A DNA stretch of 64,000 nt from Dichetophora obliterata. Its lineage: Eukaryota; Arthropoda; Insecta; Diptera; Sciomyzidae. The stretch covers positions 93,303,910 through 93,367,909 of the forward strand of contig OY986436.1 of assembly GCA_963920525.1 (NCBI GenBank), written 5' to 3'. Under the pieces are notes generated by a model. The model searched no databases. It was not told the DNA's origin and saw nothing but the letters and a program-made list of their open reading frames with translations. The stretch's first letter is position 1, and every line of letters starts with the position of its first letter. Positions 44,515-54,772 of this stretch are shown in pieces. The position numbers and the translations under genes are program-made.

Positions 44515-44522
44515 GTGTAGAC

Positions 44523-44900
44523 CATGGTATAATTATTTGACAAGGTAGTCGTGACAGTTTTTTAGCGATTGGTAGTTGTCAAAAACAGCTAAAGGAGTTG
44601 TAGTTTGCTGCTATTGACTAGCTATGTGCTTATTTTTAACTTTTCTTTGATTCATTAAATTTGTACGCTATTGACTAGCTATGTGCTTATTTTTAACTTT
44701 TCTTTGATTCATTAAATTTGTTCGCGAAGTTTATTGAATTGTTTTTAGTTTACTGCAATTCACTAGCTATGTTTAAGTCGTTGCTTTTTTTCACATTTCT
44801 TTGATTAATTGCATGAACAGCTAATTTTGACAACTTCCAATCGCTGCTCGTAAGAAAAAAGCCAGTCTACGCTACTACCTTGTCAAATAATTATACCATG
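44523..44900. mobile_element. 378-bp MITE, 8-bp duplication, P-element-like ends
   Basis: Ends CATGGTATAATTATTTGACA and its exact inverse, then AAGGTAGT on both sides. Flanked by GTGTAGAC at 44515-44522 and 44901-44908. CATG-starting ends with a nearby AAGGT-GTC block and an 8-bp duplication recall the P superfamily; hAT is the alternative. The interior has a tandem duplication of about 57 bp (44620-44735, CTATTGACTAGCTATGTGC). Confidence 0.75.
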
Positions 44901-44908
44901 GTGTAGAC

Positions 44909-45189
44909 CGCTCATATCATGAAATAGCTCATATCGTTAAATTTATCTCTTAAAATATTTCAGTAAAATATGTAAGTGTGTGTATTTTTAAGAACTTTTC
45001 AAGTTAAAAATATTGCAAAAGCATTGAAATAGTGTAAAACATAAAATGGAATGGCGAATGGTAAAAATTATGAATTTAATAAACTTTTACAAGCAATTTC
45101 AAAATTAAATTTCATGAGATGAAGTGCCCATCTAAATGTTATAGCGTGAAATCTTCTCATGAAATTTAATTTGTCAGTTCGCATGCAAT
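44909..45189. other. Non-coding
   Basis: No ORF supported; probably the decayed N-terminal region of the hAT transposase that follows. Confidence 0.3.
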
Positions 45190-45599
45190 CAAATATTTTA
45201 TGTGTAGTCACTGTGTTACTACGGATAATGGAAGGATTATTTTTACAGCGGCTCAACTTTTACCTTACGAAGAAATTGAAGACGAAAAAGAAAATTGTTT
45301 AGAAAATCTGGATGAAGAATCTTACGAAGATGTTGTAAACAATATTGATTACCAAGAAATAATTTTCATTAAATGTGCTGCACATACTCTTCAACTAGCC
45401 GTAGAGGATTTTTTGGCAGGCTGCAACCCAAACATAAGTAGTGGAGCTCGTACTTTGATATAAACCTTGAGATTGGCAGCGTTTCGGTGAAGAACTAATA
45501 ACACATATAATAATATAATAATAAATGTTAACATGTTTCAAATTATTAATTTTTTATTTAAATCCACTCAATAATTTAGATACAAAATTAAACGTTTGA
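45190..45599 (+). pseudogene. hAT transposase relic (hAT-D), first part
   Basis: TTDNGRIIFTAAQLL, then an acidic insert, then IIFIKCAAHTLQLAVEDFL, the typical hAT block around the catalytic Asp and the C..H region. It is open for 87 codons and then decays. Its continuation is beyond the long-repeat element at 45608-47958. N-terminal BED finger and element ends were not found. Confidence 0.8.
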
Positions 45600-46241
45600 A
45601 TGTACATTAGGGCGTTTCAAAAAAAAAAAATTTCCAACTCTTGAAGCGGAATATTAAAGTTTGTGATTTAAGAGAATTTCGAAAATTTTTTTGGATTTTT
45701 TGAAGATGGGTACGTGGTCGCTGAAATCGATTTTATCAAAAAAATGAGGTTATGGAGAAAAATTTTTAATATTAATTTTTGCTGGTGCTTTTTCTTCATA
45801 AAACTAAACAATTCTCTTCTTAATGATCCGATCCCACGACAAAAAAATGATTGATGTGAAAAATTATTATATTAAGGACCACTTTGATAGTCTTAAAAGT
45901 ACAAAATTATGTTTTTATAGATTTCAAACCTCAATAACTTTAAAAGTTTTCAACATTTTTTCAAGATGAAAAATGCGTTAGAAAGGTCTTTAAATTACCT
46001 TTCATTCGGTATATAGGTTTCTTTTCACTTGCGGGAGAAATATAAGAAAAAAATTTAAGTTTGAGAAATTTTTTTTTTATTTTTCAAATTTTATAAAAAT
46101 TAAAAGAATTTCATTAAGTTTCGTTCTTGGTTAAGTAAAAAAAAAACATTTAATATACATTGTTTTAATAAAAATATCAAAAATTCAATTCATCAATATA
46201 TTTTTATTTCCATACAAAATCAAAAGATATTAAAAAAACAA

Positions 46242-46656
46242 ATTCATGTTATTTAATGAACAAATTAAAATTAAAAATTGAATTTGTATCTAAAATCACA
46301 ATATATAAAACATTAAATGTGGAAGAAAACATGTATCAACAAAAAATTCCATTTTTATTTTATACAAAATCGAGAAAAGTATGGTTACAGTTTTACGCCG
46401 CAAAAAATGCAATACTGAAGGACAAAGCTCCCTAAAAATACAACACAACACGTCGAATGTGTAAATGTCATTGGCGATTGCTTATTCATTTTCTTTTTCC
46501 TATTTTATAAAAAAAATAAAATACAAGTGTCAGAAGTATTAAGTCTTGAATTGTATTTCTTATTAAATAAATAAAATTGCAGATTCAGCTGCTTGAAATA
46601 CGGTTTCTTTAATTAAAACAACCAAGTGAACGAAGTATAAAGAAAATAATCAAAGA
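46242..46656 (+). other. Non-coding lead of the TAGGGCG element gene
   Basis: Between the left arm and the first ATG. No ORF; the promoter region would be here or in the arm. Confidence 0.4.
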
Positions 46657-47342
46657 ATGGGTAAGTAAAATATTTATAAAACTGTTTTCTAAATTTAAGC
46701 AACAATTCTCCTCTACAAATTTCTACAGATGTTAAAAAAACACAGTACCGCAAACAGTTTTGGCTGCTTGGTAAAAGTACTGAAAAAATTCCGGATCATG
46801 AGTTACCTTAAAAAAAAATAGTGCTTATAAGGCTATTGAGTTTGGATCCAAAAAATAGCGTTCAAATGAGAGCTGCATCAGTGGCAGATGAAATAAAACA
46901 AATTTGGGAAAAAGCGAAAATTCAATCCATTCAAAAACATAATATAATTATTAAAATTAAAAAATTGCATTCAGAGTGGGTTCATCTCTCAAAAAATGAG
47001 ATGATGGAGATAGAACATTATTCGACAAGTGAATCAGAAATATCAGATTCCTCAGATGACTTTTATTATAAAATACCTGAAAGTGAAACAAATTTCAAAG
47101 TAAATCTTAAATCATCTGAAGTTTGCTCTGCTTTAGATCGAACAGTAACTAGTTCTGGAAGTGGGTCCTTAGTTATTCAATGTACTCTTTATGCGTTAGG
47201 GTATCATGTAAACAAAATTGCGTGTTCTAAAAGTACTATTTGGAGAAACCGAAAAAAAAATCGTCAAGAAATTTGTATTGAAGAAAAAGCATCGCACGTT
47301 TTTGATGATATCCTTACCGTACATTGGGATTTGTTTTTTTAA
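46657..47342 (+). pseudogene. Unrecognised two-exon gene in the TAGGGCG element, 3'-truncated
   Basis: Exon 1 is ATGG (46657-46660), followed by a 68-nt intron (GTAAGT...TTTCTACAG, 46661-46728) and a long exon 2. The spliced frame starts MDVKKTQYRKQFWLLGK, meets one TAA at 46809-46811, then stays open: RLLSLDPKNSVQMRAASVAD, IKKLHSEWVHLSK, an acidic Ser-rich patch, and CSKSTIWRNRKKNRQEI, a likely DNA-binding stretch. It ends ILTVHWD followed by three residues from the right arm (junction about 47330). I recall uncharacterised animal proteins continuing HWDGK or HYDSK after this motif and suspect a transposase whose first catalytic Asp is this one, with the core deleted. That is inference. No known family is assigned. 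Confidence 0.6.
46661..46728 (+). other. 68-nt intron
   Basis: GTAAGTAAAA donor, pyrimidine-rich TTCTCCTCTAC tract and TTTCTACAG acceptor; joining ATGG to ATGTT gives an open frame that matches the downstream frame. Confidence 0.65.
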
Positions 47343-47966
47343 TATCTTTTGATTTTGTATGGAAATAAAAATATATTGATGAATTGAATTTTTGATATTT
47401 TTATTAAAACAATGTATATTAAATGTTTTTTTTTTACTTAACCAAGAACGAAACTTAATGAAATTCTTTTAATTTTTGTTCATGCAATTTCTCAAACTTA
47501 AATTTTTTTCTTATATTTCTCCCGCAAGTGAAAAGAAACCTATATACCGAATGAAAGGTAATTTAAAGACCTTTCTAACGCATTTTTCATCTTGAAAAAA
47601 TGTTGAAAACTTTTAAAGTTATTGAGGTTTGAAATCTATAAAAACATAATTTTGTACTTTTAAGACTATCAAAGTGGTCCTTAATATAATAATTTTTCAC
47701 ATCAATCATTTTTTTGTCGTGGGATCGGATCATTAAGAAGAGAATTGTTTAGTTTTATGAAGAAAAAGCACCAGCAAAAATTAATATTAAAAATTTTTCT
47801 CCATAACCTCATTTTTTTGATAAAATCGATTTCAGCGACCCCGTACCCATCTTCAAAAAATCCAAAAAAAATTTCAAAATTCTCTTAAATCACAAACTTC
47901 AATATTCCGCTTCAAGAGTTGGGTAAATCAGAAAAAACGTCTTTTGTGAAACGCCCTAATGTACAT

Positions 47967-48955
47967 ATCTAAGCCTAAACTGGAAGTTGCAATACGTTGG
48001 AGTTCCACATATATTATGTTGAAGGGACTTTTGAAATTGAAGGAGTTCTGCATGGATTATTTATCAACTCCTAAACAACTAAAAGTATCAGCATAGGTGG
48101 AAATCGAAAATATTGTATCTGTTCTAGCACCAGTTTATTCAGTTTATTTAAAACTGCAAGGTAGCCAGTTGTTACTAGGTGATTTTTACAAGATTTGGTA
48201 CGTTTTGACTTTCCAGTTAAAAGATTGAAACACCGAAATTAGCACAAAACTTTTAAAACACATCGAATTAAGACAAATGAAGTTATTAGAAAACGATACA
48301 ATGTATGCTGCCTTCTTTTTGGATCCAAGATTGAGACGTACTTTACCAAAGAGCAATGTGAAGCTGCCAAAAGACACCTCAAAAAGGTAGTATGTATATC
48401 AAATCAGGATATACAGATGATAATTTATACAAAATAGATTTATGATTCTATCTGCTATCTTAAAAATGAAAACTCCTTTTTCCGTTTCCCCGGGGACAAT
48501 CATTAAGAATCGGGCTGAAAATATAATAATTTTTCAGCAAACGTTTGCAGGGTCGAGTCCAGATGCATCATCATCACAGACGGTCGAATAACAAGCATTT
48601 TTAATCGATGAAAGCTCTTTTCATGGACCTCTACCTTAGCGAATTAGCGAAATGGAGGTAGAAAGTTCTTTGTCCGATGAAGAAAACATTATTATTGACG
48701 AAAACATCCGCAGAGCAATTTTTTAATTAAATACATATAGAGAAAAAAGCATCAATATTGATGCAGATTTGATGAAAATATTTGTTTCCCTGGCTTAGAA
48801 AACTCGCTTACATATTGCAACTCAAGTGAGCGTGGAAAGATAATTTTCTGCTCTAAAACTTGTTCTTAGCAATACTTGAGGTATAATTTGTCGGAAGATA
48901 AGTTAGCTGCAATTATGATGTTAAAGCTAAGTCCCAGTTCAATTTAATAAAAATC
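47967..48955 (+). pseudogene. hAT transposase relic (hAT-D), second part
   Basis: It continues the reading cut at 45599: PKLEVAIRWSSTYIMLKGLL, YLSTPKQLKVSA, then VEIENIVSVLAPVYSVYLKL and GDFYKIW (47970-48200), KLLENDTMYAAFFLDPRLRR (48280-48340), and the C-terminal dimerisation block TQVSVER, FSALKLVLSNT, NLSEDKLAAIMMLKLSPSSI ending with TAA near 48950. Several stops and shifts. The RW motif and hATC block make the family clear. Confidence 0.85.
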
Positions 48956-49439
48956 AATTTATGATTGCAATAATTTCTGATTAACAGTATGCAACAGTAA
49001 GTATTTTAATGAGTAACCGTATGTAACAGTGAGAAAGATTTTACACGATATTAAGACGATATGACTAACAAAAGAAAAGTATATAAATATGGGGCATATA
49101 CGCTCGACTCAAAAGTATTTTGAGTGTTTATTTTATTCCATTTTTGAAAAAAATTTTGAAAAAAATTATGCAATCCGTTTCTTTTTAGTTAAGAAAATAT
49201 TTCAATTTTCAAAGTGATTGGAATGGATTTCTAGTGTTATTTTGAAAAATTTTTGACACAAATAGTAAAGTATTTTTACAAATAAATTTAGATTAAAAGA
49301 GCTTAATAAATTCACATTTGTTGAATGTTTTTTGGGAAGAATCTTTGCTTTGCGGCCGTTGCACAGTGTAAGATTTCGTGAAAGTAGGAGCACTTAATTC
49401 ATTTTTTTTAATTTTCGATAAAATTTTAAAAATAAACTA
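48956..49439. other. Non-coding
   Basis: No gene. The end of hAT-D and the start of the next element should lie here, but no paired termini were found. Confidence 0.3.
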
Positions 49440-50214
49440 TGACCTCAAAAATTTCGAGACAACAAATTTTCGATGTGTGGTCATCTTTTGATAAAGATAA
49501 GATGATCAGTTTGAGCATACATTGGATTGGGTTTGTGGTAACATAAGCTTAGGATCACGCAGTGAAATAAATTTTAATAAACTAAAGCCTTATTTGAGAT
49601 CTTCGATTCAAAGATTTCAGCAAAAATGGATAAGCGCACACAGAACTAAAGATCGCTGTATCACAGCTAATAGTGAATGGCTTAAAGGGCAAATTAATTT
49701 ATCTGAATTTGTTTCTGATAAAAAACAACAGATAAGTGTTGGTAGACCAACAAAAAATTTATCGGACTGCTCGAAAATAGTTAAAAATAGGAACGCAAAT
49801 TAATTTTCCAAAGAAGTAGGAGAAGAACCAATATTTTTGGCTGCTGAATTACAGATGAGTTCTTCAGGAAAACGAGTTTCCGCTGCTATTGCGAAGGAGC
49901 TTTTTACTTCGTCCCCTCAAAGTGGTTCTGTATTTAAAAAAGCTAAATATTCGAAGGAAAGTACCGAAACATTCTCCCCTGAAACGGCTTTAGCTTTAAT
50001 GATCGATACCAATTTGTCAACACGTCAATACTGCAAGATCAAAGCATACTGTAAAAATACAAAGTGTAAGATATATCCAAGCTATGATCAAGTTTATTCA
50101 GCAAAGCTTGATTGTTACCCAAAAGATATATCCGTTACTGAATCTTTTGCTGAAATCCAGTTGCAATCTTTGACTGATCATACAATATCAAGATAGTGTG
50201 CAGCAGAGGGGATA
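49440..50214 (+). pseudogene. RAG1/Transib-type transposase relic, N-terminal part (tentative)
   Basis: From ATGACCTCAAAAAT at 49438: TSKISRQQIFDVW, then in another frame SEINFNKLKPYLRSSIQRFQ, then after a TAA at 49801 ALALMIDTNLSTRQYCKIKA, CKIYPSYDQVYSAKLDCYPK and SVTESFAEIQLQSLTDHT. I recall this order of blocks from uncharacterised insect and cnidarian transposase-like proteins. It stops at the mariner insertion (TA at 50215). No catalytic residue is in this part. Confidence 0.5.
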
Positions 50215-50216
50215 TA

Positions 50217-51149
50217 CAGGGTTGCCAATATTCGAAGCGCCTATTTTATTTTTAAATAAATCAAAGAAACCACAATTTTTTGTCTGTTCGTCATGAATAT
50301 CATTTAATTGGGTTCAAGTAGATTTGCTTACATTATTTCTTGAATATGATATCTCGTAAATGGTCGCCATTGGCCTCTACGACATATTGTGCCCGTTTTG
50401 CAGCATTTTCCATGGTTTTCTTCAACATTTCGATGGGAATGGCGGTTATTTCTTGACAGTTGTTGGTTTTCAGCTCTTCTAGGGTCTTTGGCTTGTTGAC
50501 GTAAACCTTTGATTTCAAATAACCCCACAAAAAGAAGTCTGGAGGCGTTAAATCTGGTGATCTTGGCGGCCAATCGAAATCACCATTTTTTGACATCAAA
50601 CGGCCAGGGAACAATTGCTTCAAAAAATCGATTGTAGTGCGGCTTGTGTGTGGTGGCGTGCCGTCTTGTTGAAACCAGTAGTGCCTGATACGCTTTCGAC
50701 GAACGATTGGCATGAAAAAATTGTTTATCATATCGCGATAACGCTCCTGATTGACAGTAACTCTGTGGCCATTATCATCTTCGAAAAAGAACGGCCCAAT
50801 GAGCATTTTAGCACAAACGCCGCACCAAACAGTGACTTTTGCATCGTGAAGAGGTACCTCTTGAATCTCTTGTGGATTTGCAGTGGCATAAATACGGCAA
50901 TTTTGTTTGTTTACCGTTCCGTTCAACTGAAAATGAGCTTCATCTCTCATTGAGTTGAGTTTTCACTATTGACTTGTTTTGTTGAATGTAAATTTCAACA
51001 ATTTTAGAGCGTTCGCGTGGCGTGTACTGTTCCATTGTAAACATTTGCTTGGAATGACGCTTCAAACGCGGTATGTCATTAGTCGATTTGGCATCACTGC
51101 GGAAAGTTACAGTGTTGCCAGATGGGCGCTTCGAATATTGACAACCCTG
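50217..51149 (-). mobile_element. IS630-Tc1-mariner element, internally deleted, TA duplication
   Basis: 933 bp; ends CAGGGTTGCCAATATTCGAA and the inverse of CAGGGTTGTCAATATTCGAA (one mismatch, at least 25 bp), with TA at 50215-50216 and 51150-51151. It holds a minus-strand transposase lacking its middle N-terminal part. Confidence 0.88.
50333..51030 (-). pseudogene. Mariner-related transposase, missing its helix-turn-helix region
   Basis: Start MEQYTPRERSKIVEIYIQQ at about 51034-50970, then an abrupt junction into the catalytic part at about 50953 (DEAHFQLNGTVNKQNCRIYA), open to 50333. Catalytic residues visible: Asp in RDEAHF, Asp in YWFQQDGTPPHTS, and Asp in WPPRSPDLTPPDFFLWG. Between the second and third Asp are 36 residues. 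Roughly 100-130 residues of the DNA-binding and linker region seem deleted. The family cuts and pastes at TA. The deletion junction plus a frame break (TGA in the join) make it non-functional. Confidence 0.85.
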
Positions 51150-51151
51150 TA

Positions 51152-51304
51152 TTTCGAATAAATTTGGATACCATCTATGATGTGAATATAATTATAAAAT
51201 GGGGCTTTGATGGTTCGCAGCAAAGTCGTTATAAACAATCTTTTTCATCCGAAAATTGCACCGACGAAAATCTGTTTGCTATTGCAATGGTCCCAATCCA
51301 AATG
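51152..51304 (+). pseudogene. RAG1/Transib-type relic, middle part (tentative)
   Basis: FRINLDTIYDVNIIIKWGFD, then GSQQSRYKQSFSSEN and ENLFAIAMVPIQMYS, between the mariner and the Tc1-like element. The Asp of KWGFDG is the likely first catalytic Asp, by loose analogy with the Asp-Gly context in RAG1 (VDGMGD). Inference only. Confidence 0.5.
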
Positions 51305-51306
51305 TA

Positions 51307-52788
51307 CAGTGTTGCGCAAAACAATAGCAACAAAATTGGTACGCTACTACAAAATCGTGTATCTTTTAAAATATTAAGGACACACAGAAATGATTACAGG
51401 AACCGAAGCATATATGCATACATCATATTAAAAACAAATCATATTCCAATTTGGTTTTGTTTTCTTTATTAAATTTAAAATTAATGTGACTTCATTCAGT
51501 TTGTCTGAGAGCAAAACAAAAGCAACATAATTAATATTTGGTGTAAGATCCATTATTCTTGATAACCGCTGCACAGCTGAGCGGCATCGACTCTATTAAA
51601 GTAGATATGTTAGTATTAGTATATGTTCCCAATTAAGTTTCAGCGCTTCATACAGTGCAGTCTTATTGGAAAACCTTTGACCAGAAATTTTTACCTTCAA
51701 AATCCCAAAAAGATTTTTAATAGGATTCAAGTCATTGTGAAGGTGCCGGCTAATCAAGGACTTGAATCCCATTGCCTCTTATGTAATCTTTGATGAGCTT
51801 TGAAGTGTGTTTCGGGTCTTGATCGGGCTGAAACGTTCACTGAAGCGACATATTGTCCTGAAGCGAAAAACACTATGTCCAGACCATAGTGTTTAAAATT
51901 TATTTTGCAGTTTCGGGCTTCAAGTCGTGTCCTGGGTGGCGCCGTACCATGCACATCCCATCTGAATTAATCAAGTTGAACTCTGATTCATCGCTAAAAA
52001 AACGGTTTTCGATTTTTGAACGGTCCAATTTAGGTGCTCTTTTGGAAGACTGAGTCCAAAAAAACAATAAATTGCCACTAATTGCCACTAGTTCTTTAAT
52101 CGTTCTCAACGGCTCGTCTTGAAACAATGCTGTGGTGGATATCTAAATCAAGTGTCCGAACAACCTCTTTGGATGTGGCAAATGCATTTCGTTTGAACAC
52201 ACCACAAATGTTCCTGTCATCACGCAGCGATGTTTTCCGCGGTCGCCCTCTTTAATGTACCGTTGTTACGTCTTTTGTAAAGGAATATTTCTTACTTAAT
52301 CTGCAAACTATTGACTGATTAATATCAAACTGTTTCACGTTAGATATTTGCGAATTTTCGTTTTTATATTCGAAAATAATTTGTAATTGAAGAGCTTCAC
52401 AGTATTTTAAACGTGCCAATATAAATGGAACAGTCAATGTCACAACTAGCACAAAAAAAATTAACTTAAATTTTTGTGACTTACAAACAACACGTGCTTT
52501 ACAATAACGGAACTTTTACCAATAATTCTTCGAACTTCTGTTCTCTTTTGACATTTTTCAAGTTTTGTTGCTATTGTTTTGCTTACAGACAAATTGAATG
52601 TAGTCACATTAATTTTAAATTTAATAAAAAAAAAACAAAACCAAATTTGAATTTGATTTGTTTTATATATGATGTATGAATATATGCTTTGATTCCTATA
52701 ATCATTTTTGTGTGTCCCCAATATTAAAAAAGATACACGATTTTGTTGCAGCGCACTTATTTTGTTGCTATTGTTTTGCGCAACACTG
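51307..52788 (-). mobile_element. Tc1-like element with ~200-bp inverted ends of IR/DR type
   Basis: Ends CAGTGTTGCGCAAAACAATA (51307) and its inverse (ends 52788), flanked by TA. The inverted repeats run about 200 bp each and contain an inner copy of the AGCAAAACAA-AGCAACA word (about 51510 and 52565), the IR/DR layout of Bari- or Sleeping Beauty-like elements. The transposase is decayed. Confidence 0.88.
51700..52450 (-). pseudogene. Tc1-like transposase, decayed
   Basis: N-terminal helix-turn-helix region: CEALQLQIIFEYKNENSQIS, VKQFDINQSIVCRLSKKYSF (about 52420-52290). Middle: DEPLRTIKELVAISGN. Catalytic start: FFSDESEFNLINSDGMCMVR, RRHPGHDL (about 51980), then NFKHYGLDIVFFASGQY and HFKAHQRLHKR-type decayed traces. 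Frames change repeatedly, and the DD34E end (SPDLNPIENLW in the family) is not clearly retained. Confidence 0.75.
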
Positions 52789-52790
52789 TA

Positions 52791-53320
52791 TAACCAGTAA
52801 TACTAACGAAAAAAAAAATTTATGGCAAAATCCTGTAACGTCTTGAACAAAATACTGCCGACCAATTAAATTTATATTTGAAAAAGAAACACCGGACATT
52901 ATCAATAAGGAAGTAGATCATATAAAAAATCAAATATCTAGACAAATTCCAACAATTGAAGTGAAAAAAACATTCATTTTGTGCATGATAGATGGAAAAG
53001 TGTGCAATGCTTTGTCCAATTATTCTTCATCTCAGAGATGTTACATAAGTGGTGCTACGCCGAAAATAATGAATATCCCAGAAGCTTTCCTACAAAATGA
53101 TATTGATCATAATATCCGTTCATTAGGACTTTCAATTTTACACACTCATATTCGTTTCATGGAATGCCTACTACATATTTCATACAGATTAGAAATAAAA
53201 AGATGGCAGATAGCCTGCGAAGTCAAAGAAATTGTTCAGCAGAGAAAACTGAAAATTCAAGAACGTTTTAAAAATGAAATTCTTCCAGCGGAACTCGGGG
53301 GCGAACCTTTACAGGGTAAC
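52791..53320 (+). pseudogene. RAG1/Transib-type relic, C-terminal part (tentative)
   Basis: Picks up after the Tc1-like element: NLWQNPVTS, then KFIFEKETPDIINKEVDH, KTFILCMIDGKVCNALSNYS, SSQRCYISGATPKIMN, then SLGLSILHTHIRFMECLLHI, SYRLEIKRWQIACEV and RKLKIQERFKNEI. The stretch from ILH through RFK recalls the RAG1 segment around its second catalytic Asp (HCDIGNA...ERKRWQATLDKHLRKRM) and Transib proteins. It is cut off at about 53300 where RTE sequence begins, so the final Glu region is absent. Confidence 0.5.
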
Positions 53321-53599
53321 ATGTCTGACTGTCTCAACCTGGCGAGGCCAGTATAATCCTTCTGAAATCGTTTCAAGTCGACTCAAACCTCAACGTGGTT
53401 TTTCCTGGGCAACGTCAAAACTAACAACCGTTAGTTTGGCGGCTAGTCTGAGCGGCTGGCCCTCCTAGGCTTAAAATGGGTTGTGCTTCGGGTTTGAAGC
53501 CCACCTGTCAAAACCCATTTCAAGGAAAACACAAAAGAATAGAAGAAAACTGATCCCAACTCTGATGACGACTACAACAAACGAAAAACTGATAACGAT

Positions 53600-54660
53600 T
53601 TACGGATATGCATGTGGAACGTCCGAACCCATAATTGCCTCTATCCAACTGACTGATGTTGGAAAAATATAGAGATGATATCACTGCTATTTAAGAAATG
53701 CGATGGAAGGGACAGGGTTGCATTCGGCATGCACCCTGTGATATCTACTACAGCGGCCATGCGGAGAAGCACGAGTTTGGGTGCGGATTTGTAGTTGGCA
53801 AGTGATTACGACCCCACGTCCGGCGATTCACACCTGTGACCGAACGACTTGCCATAATCTGCATCAAGGTTACATTTTTTAAAATAAGCCTAATATGTTA
53901 GCACGCTCCGACAGAAGACAGAAGCGCAGAAGCGACGTAAAAATCGTGCTTGGTGACTTCAACGCTAAGGAAGGCAAGGAAAATATACTTGATCCAACAA
54001 TCGGAAAGTTCAGCGTCCACGACAACATCTCCGATAACGGAATGAGGCTGATTGACTTTGCCACAGCACGAAACATGGTCGTAAGTAGCACTAGATCCAA
54101 GCATCTCAATATTCATAAAACCACCTGGATGCCTCCTGATTAAAAAACCAAAAATCAAATTGATCACGTTTTGATCGACGGAAGGCACTCTTCCAGTGTA
54201 TTAGTGCAGCTGATAACAGTGTATTGGTGCAGCTATGTGCAGCTGATAACACACGCAATCCTACACTCGACACAGACAGCCAAAGCTTTCGCCCCTCGAC
54301 TCTCACTCCTGCTTCAAAGCACTCCTCCAATAGTTGATATATGCGCGCAGTGGACACACATTTCCAACTCCATGCGTGGGGCTGCTGAAGAGGTGATTGG
54401 CTACCAAACGCCCTCGCCGAAACCAGTGGTACGACCAGGAGTGTCGCGACGCTACTGCAGAGAAAGACGCCGCCTGCAAAGCTACCCTGCAGTCGATTGT
54501 AACGCGCGCTACTAAGGAGCGATACAAAGAAAATAGGAGGGAAGAGAGACGTAATATCAGGCTGAAAAAAAGAGAGGCAGAAAAGCGCGAGCAAGAGAAG
54601 ATTGAGATGTATGGAGACAGGAATGAGGCTCGAAAATTTTTCAAAAAATAAGACGCCTTG
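53600..54660 (+). pseudogene. RTE LINE ORF: endonuclease and linker, many lesions
   Basis: Start LRICMWNVRTHN (about 53600), FGCGFVVGK (about 53780), then the well-kept block SDVKIVLGDFNAKEGKENIL, HDNISDNGMRLIDFATARNM, VVSSTRSKHLNIHKTTW (53930-54130) and KNQIDHVLIDGRHSSSV. Linker: DICAQWTHISNSMRGAAEEV, RNQWYDQECRDATAEKDAAC, RREERRNIRLKKREAEKRE. The Asp/Asn of GDFN and the late Asp-His of IDHV are endonuclease catalytic-type residues. Stops and shifts occur near 53690, 54140 and 54400. Confidence 0.82.
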
Positions 54661-54772
54661 CCGATGGTTTTAAAGCCGAAGCCTCTTCCTGCAAGGATGA
54701 AAACAGAAATCTAGTGACAGATGTCCAGAGTTATGTGATGTTATGGAGAAGCTTATTTAGAAGCTTAGAGAA

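Larger units (their letters stand above)
45608..47958 (+). mobile_element. TAGGGCG-ended element with 630-bp inverted arms and a spliced gene
   Basis: Ends TAGGGCGTTTC and GAAACGCCCTA; arms about 45608-46241 and 47330-47958, nearly identical by eye. Flanked by ATGTACAT on each side (45600-45607, 47959-47966); the word is itself a palindrome, but removing the element joins the two hAT-D halves with one copy, which supports an 8-bp duplication. Between the arms is a two-exon ORF (46657-47342) running into the right arm. Probably an internal-deletion derivative of a larger element. Confidence 0.85.

Noticed and set aside
54106..54594. 162-codon minus-strand ORF
   Set aside because: It is the antisense of the RTE linker, whose plus-strand reading is recognisable.
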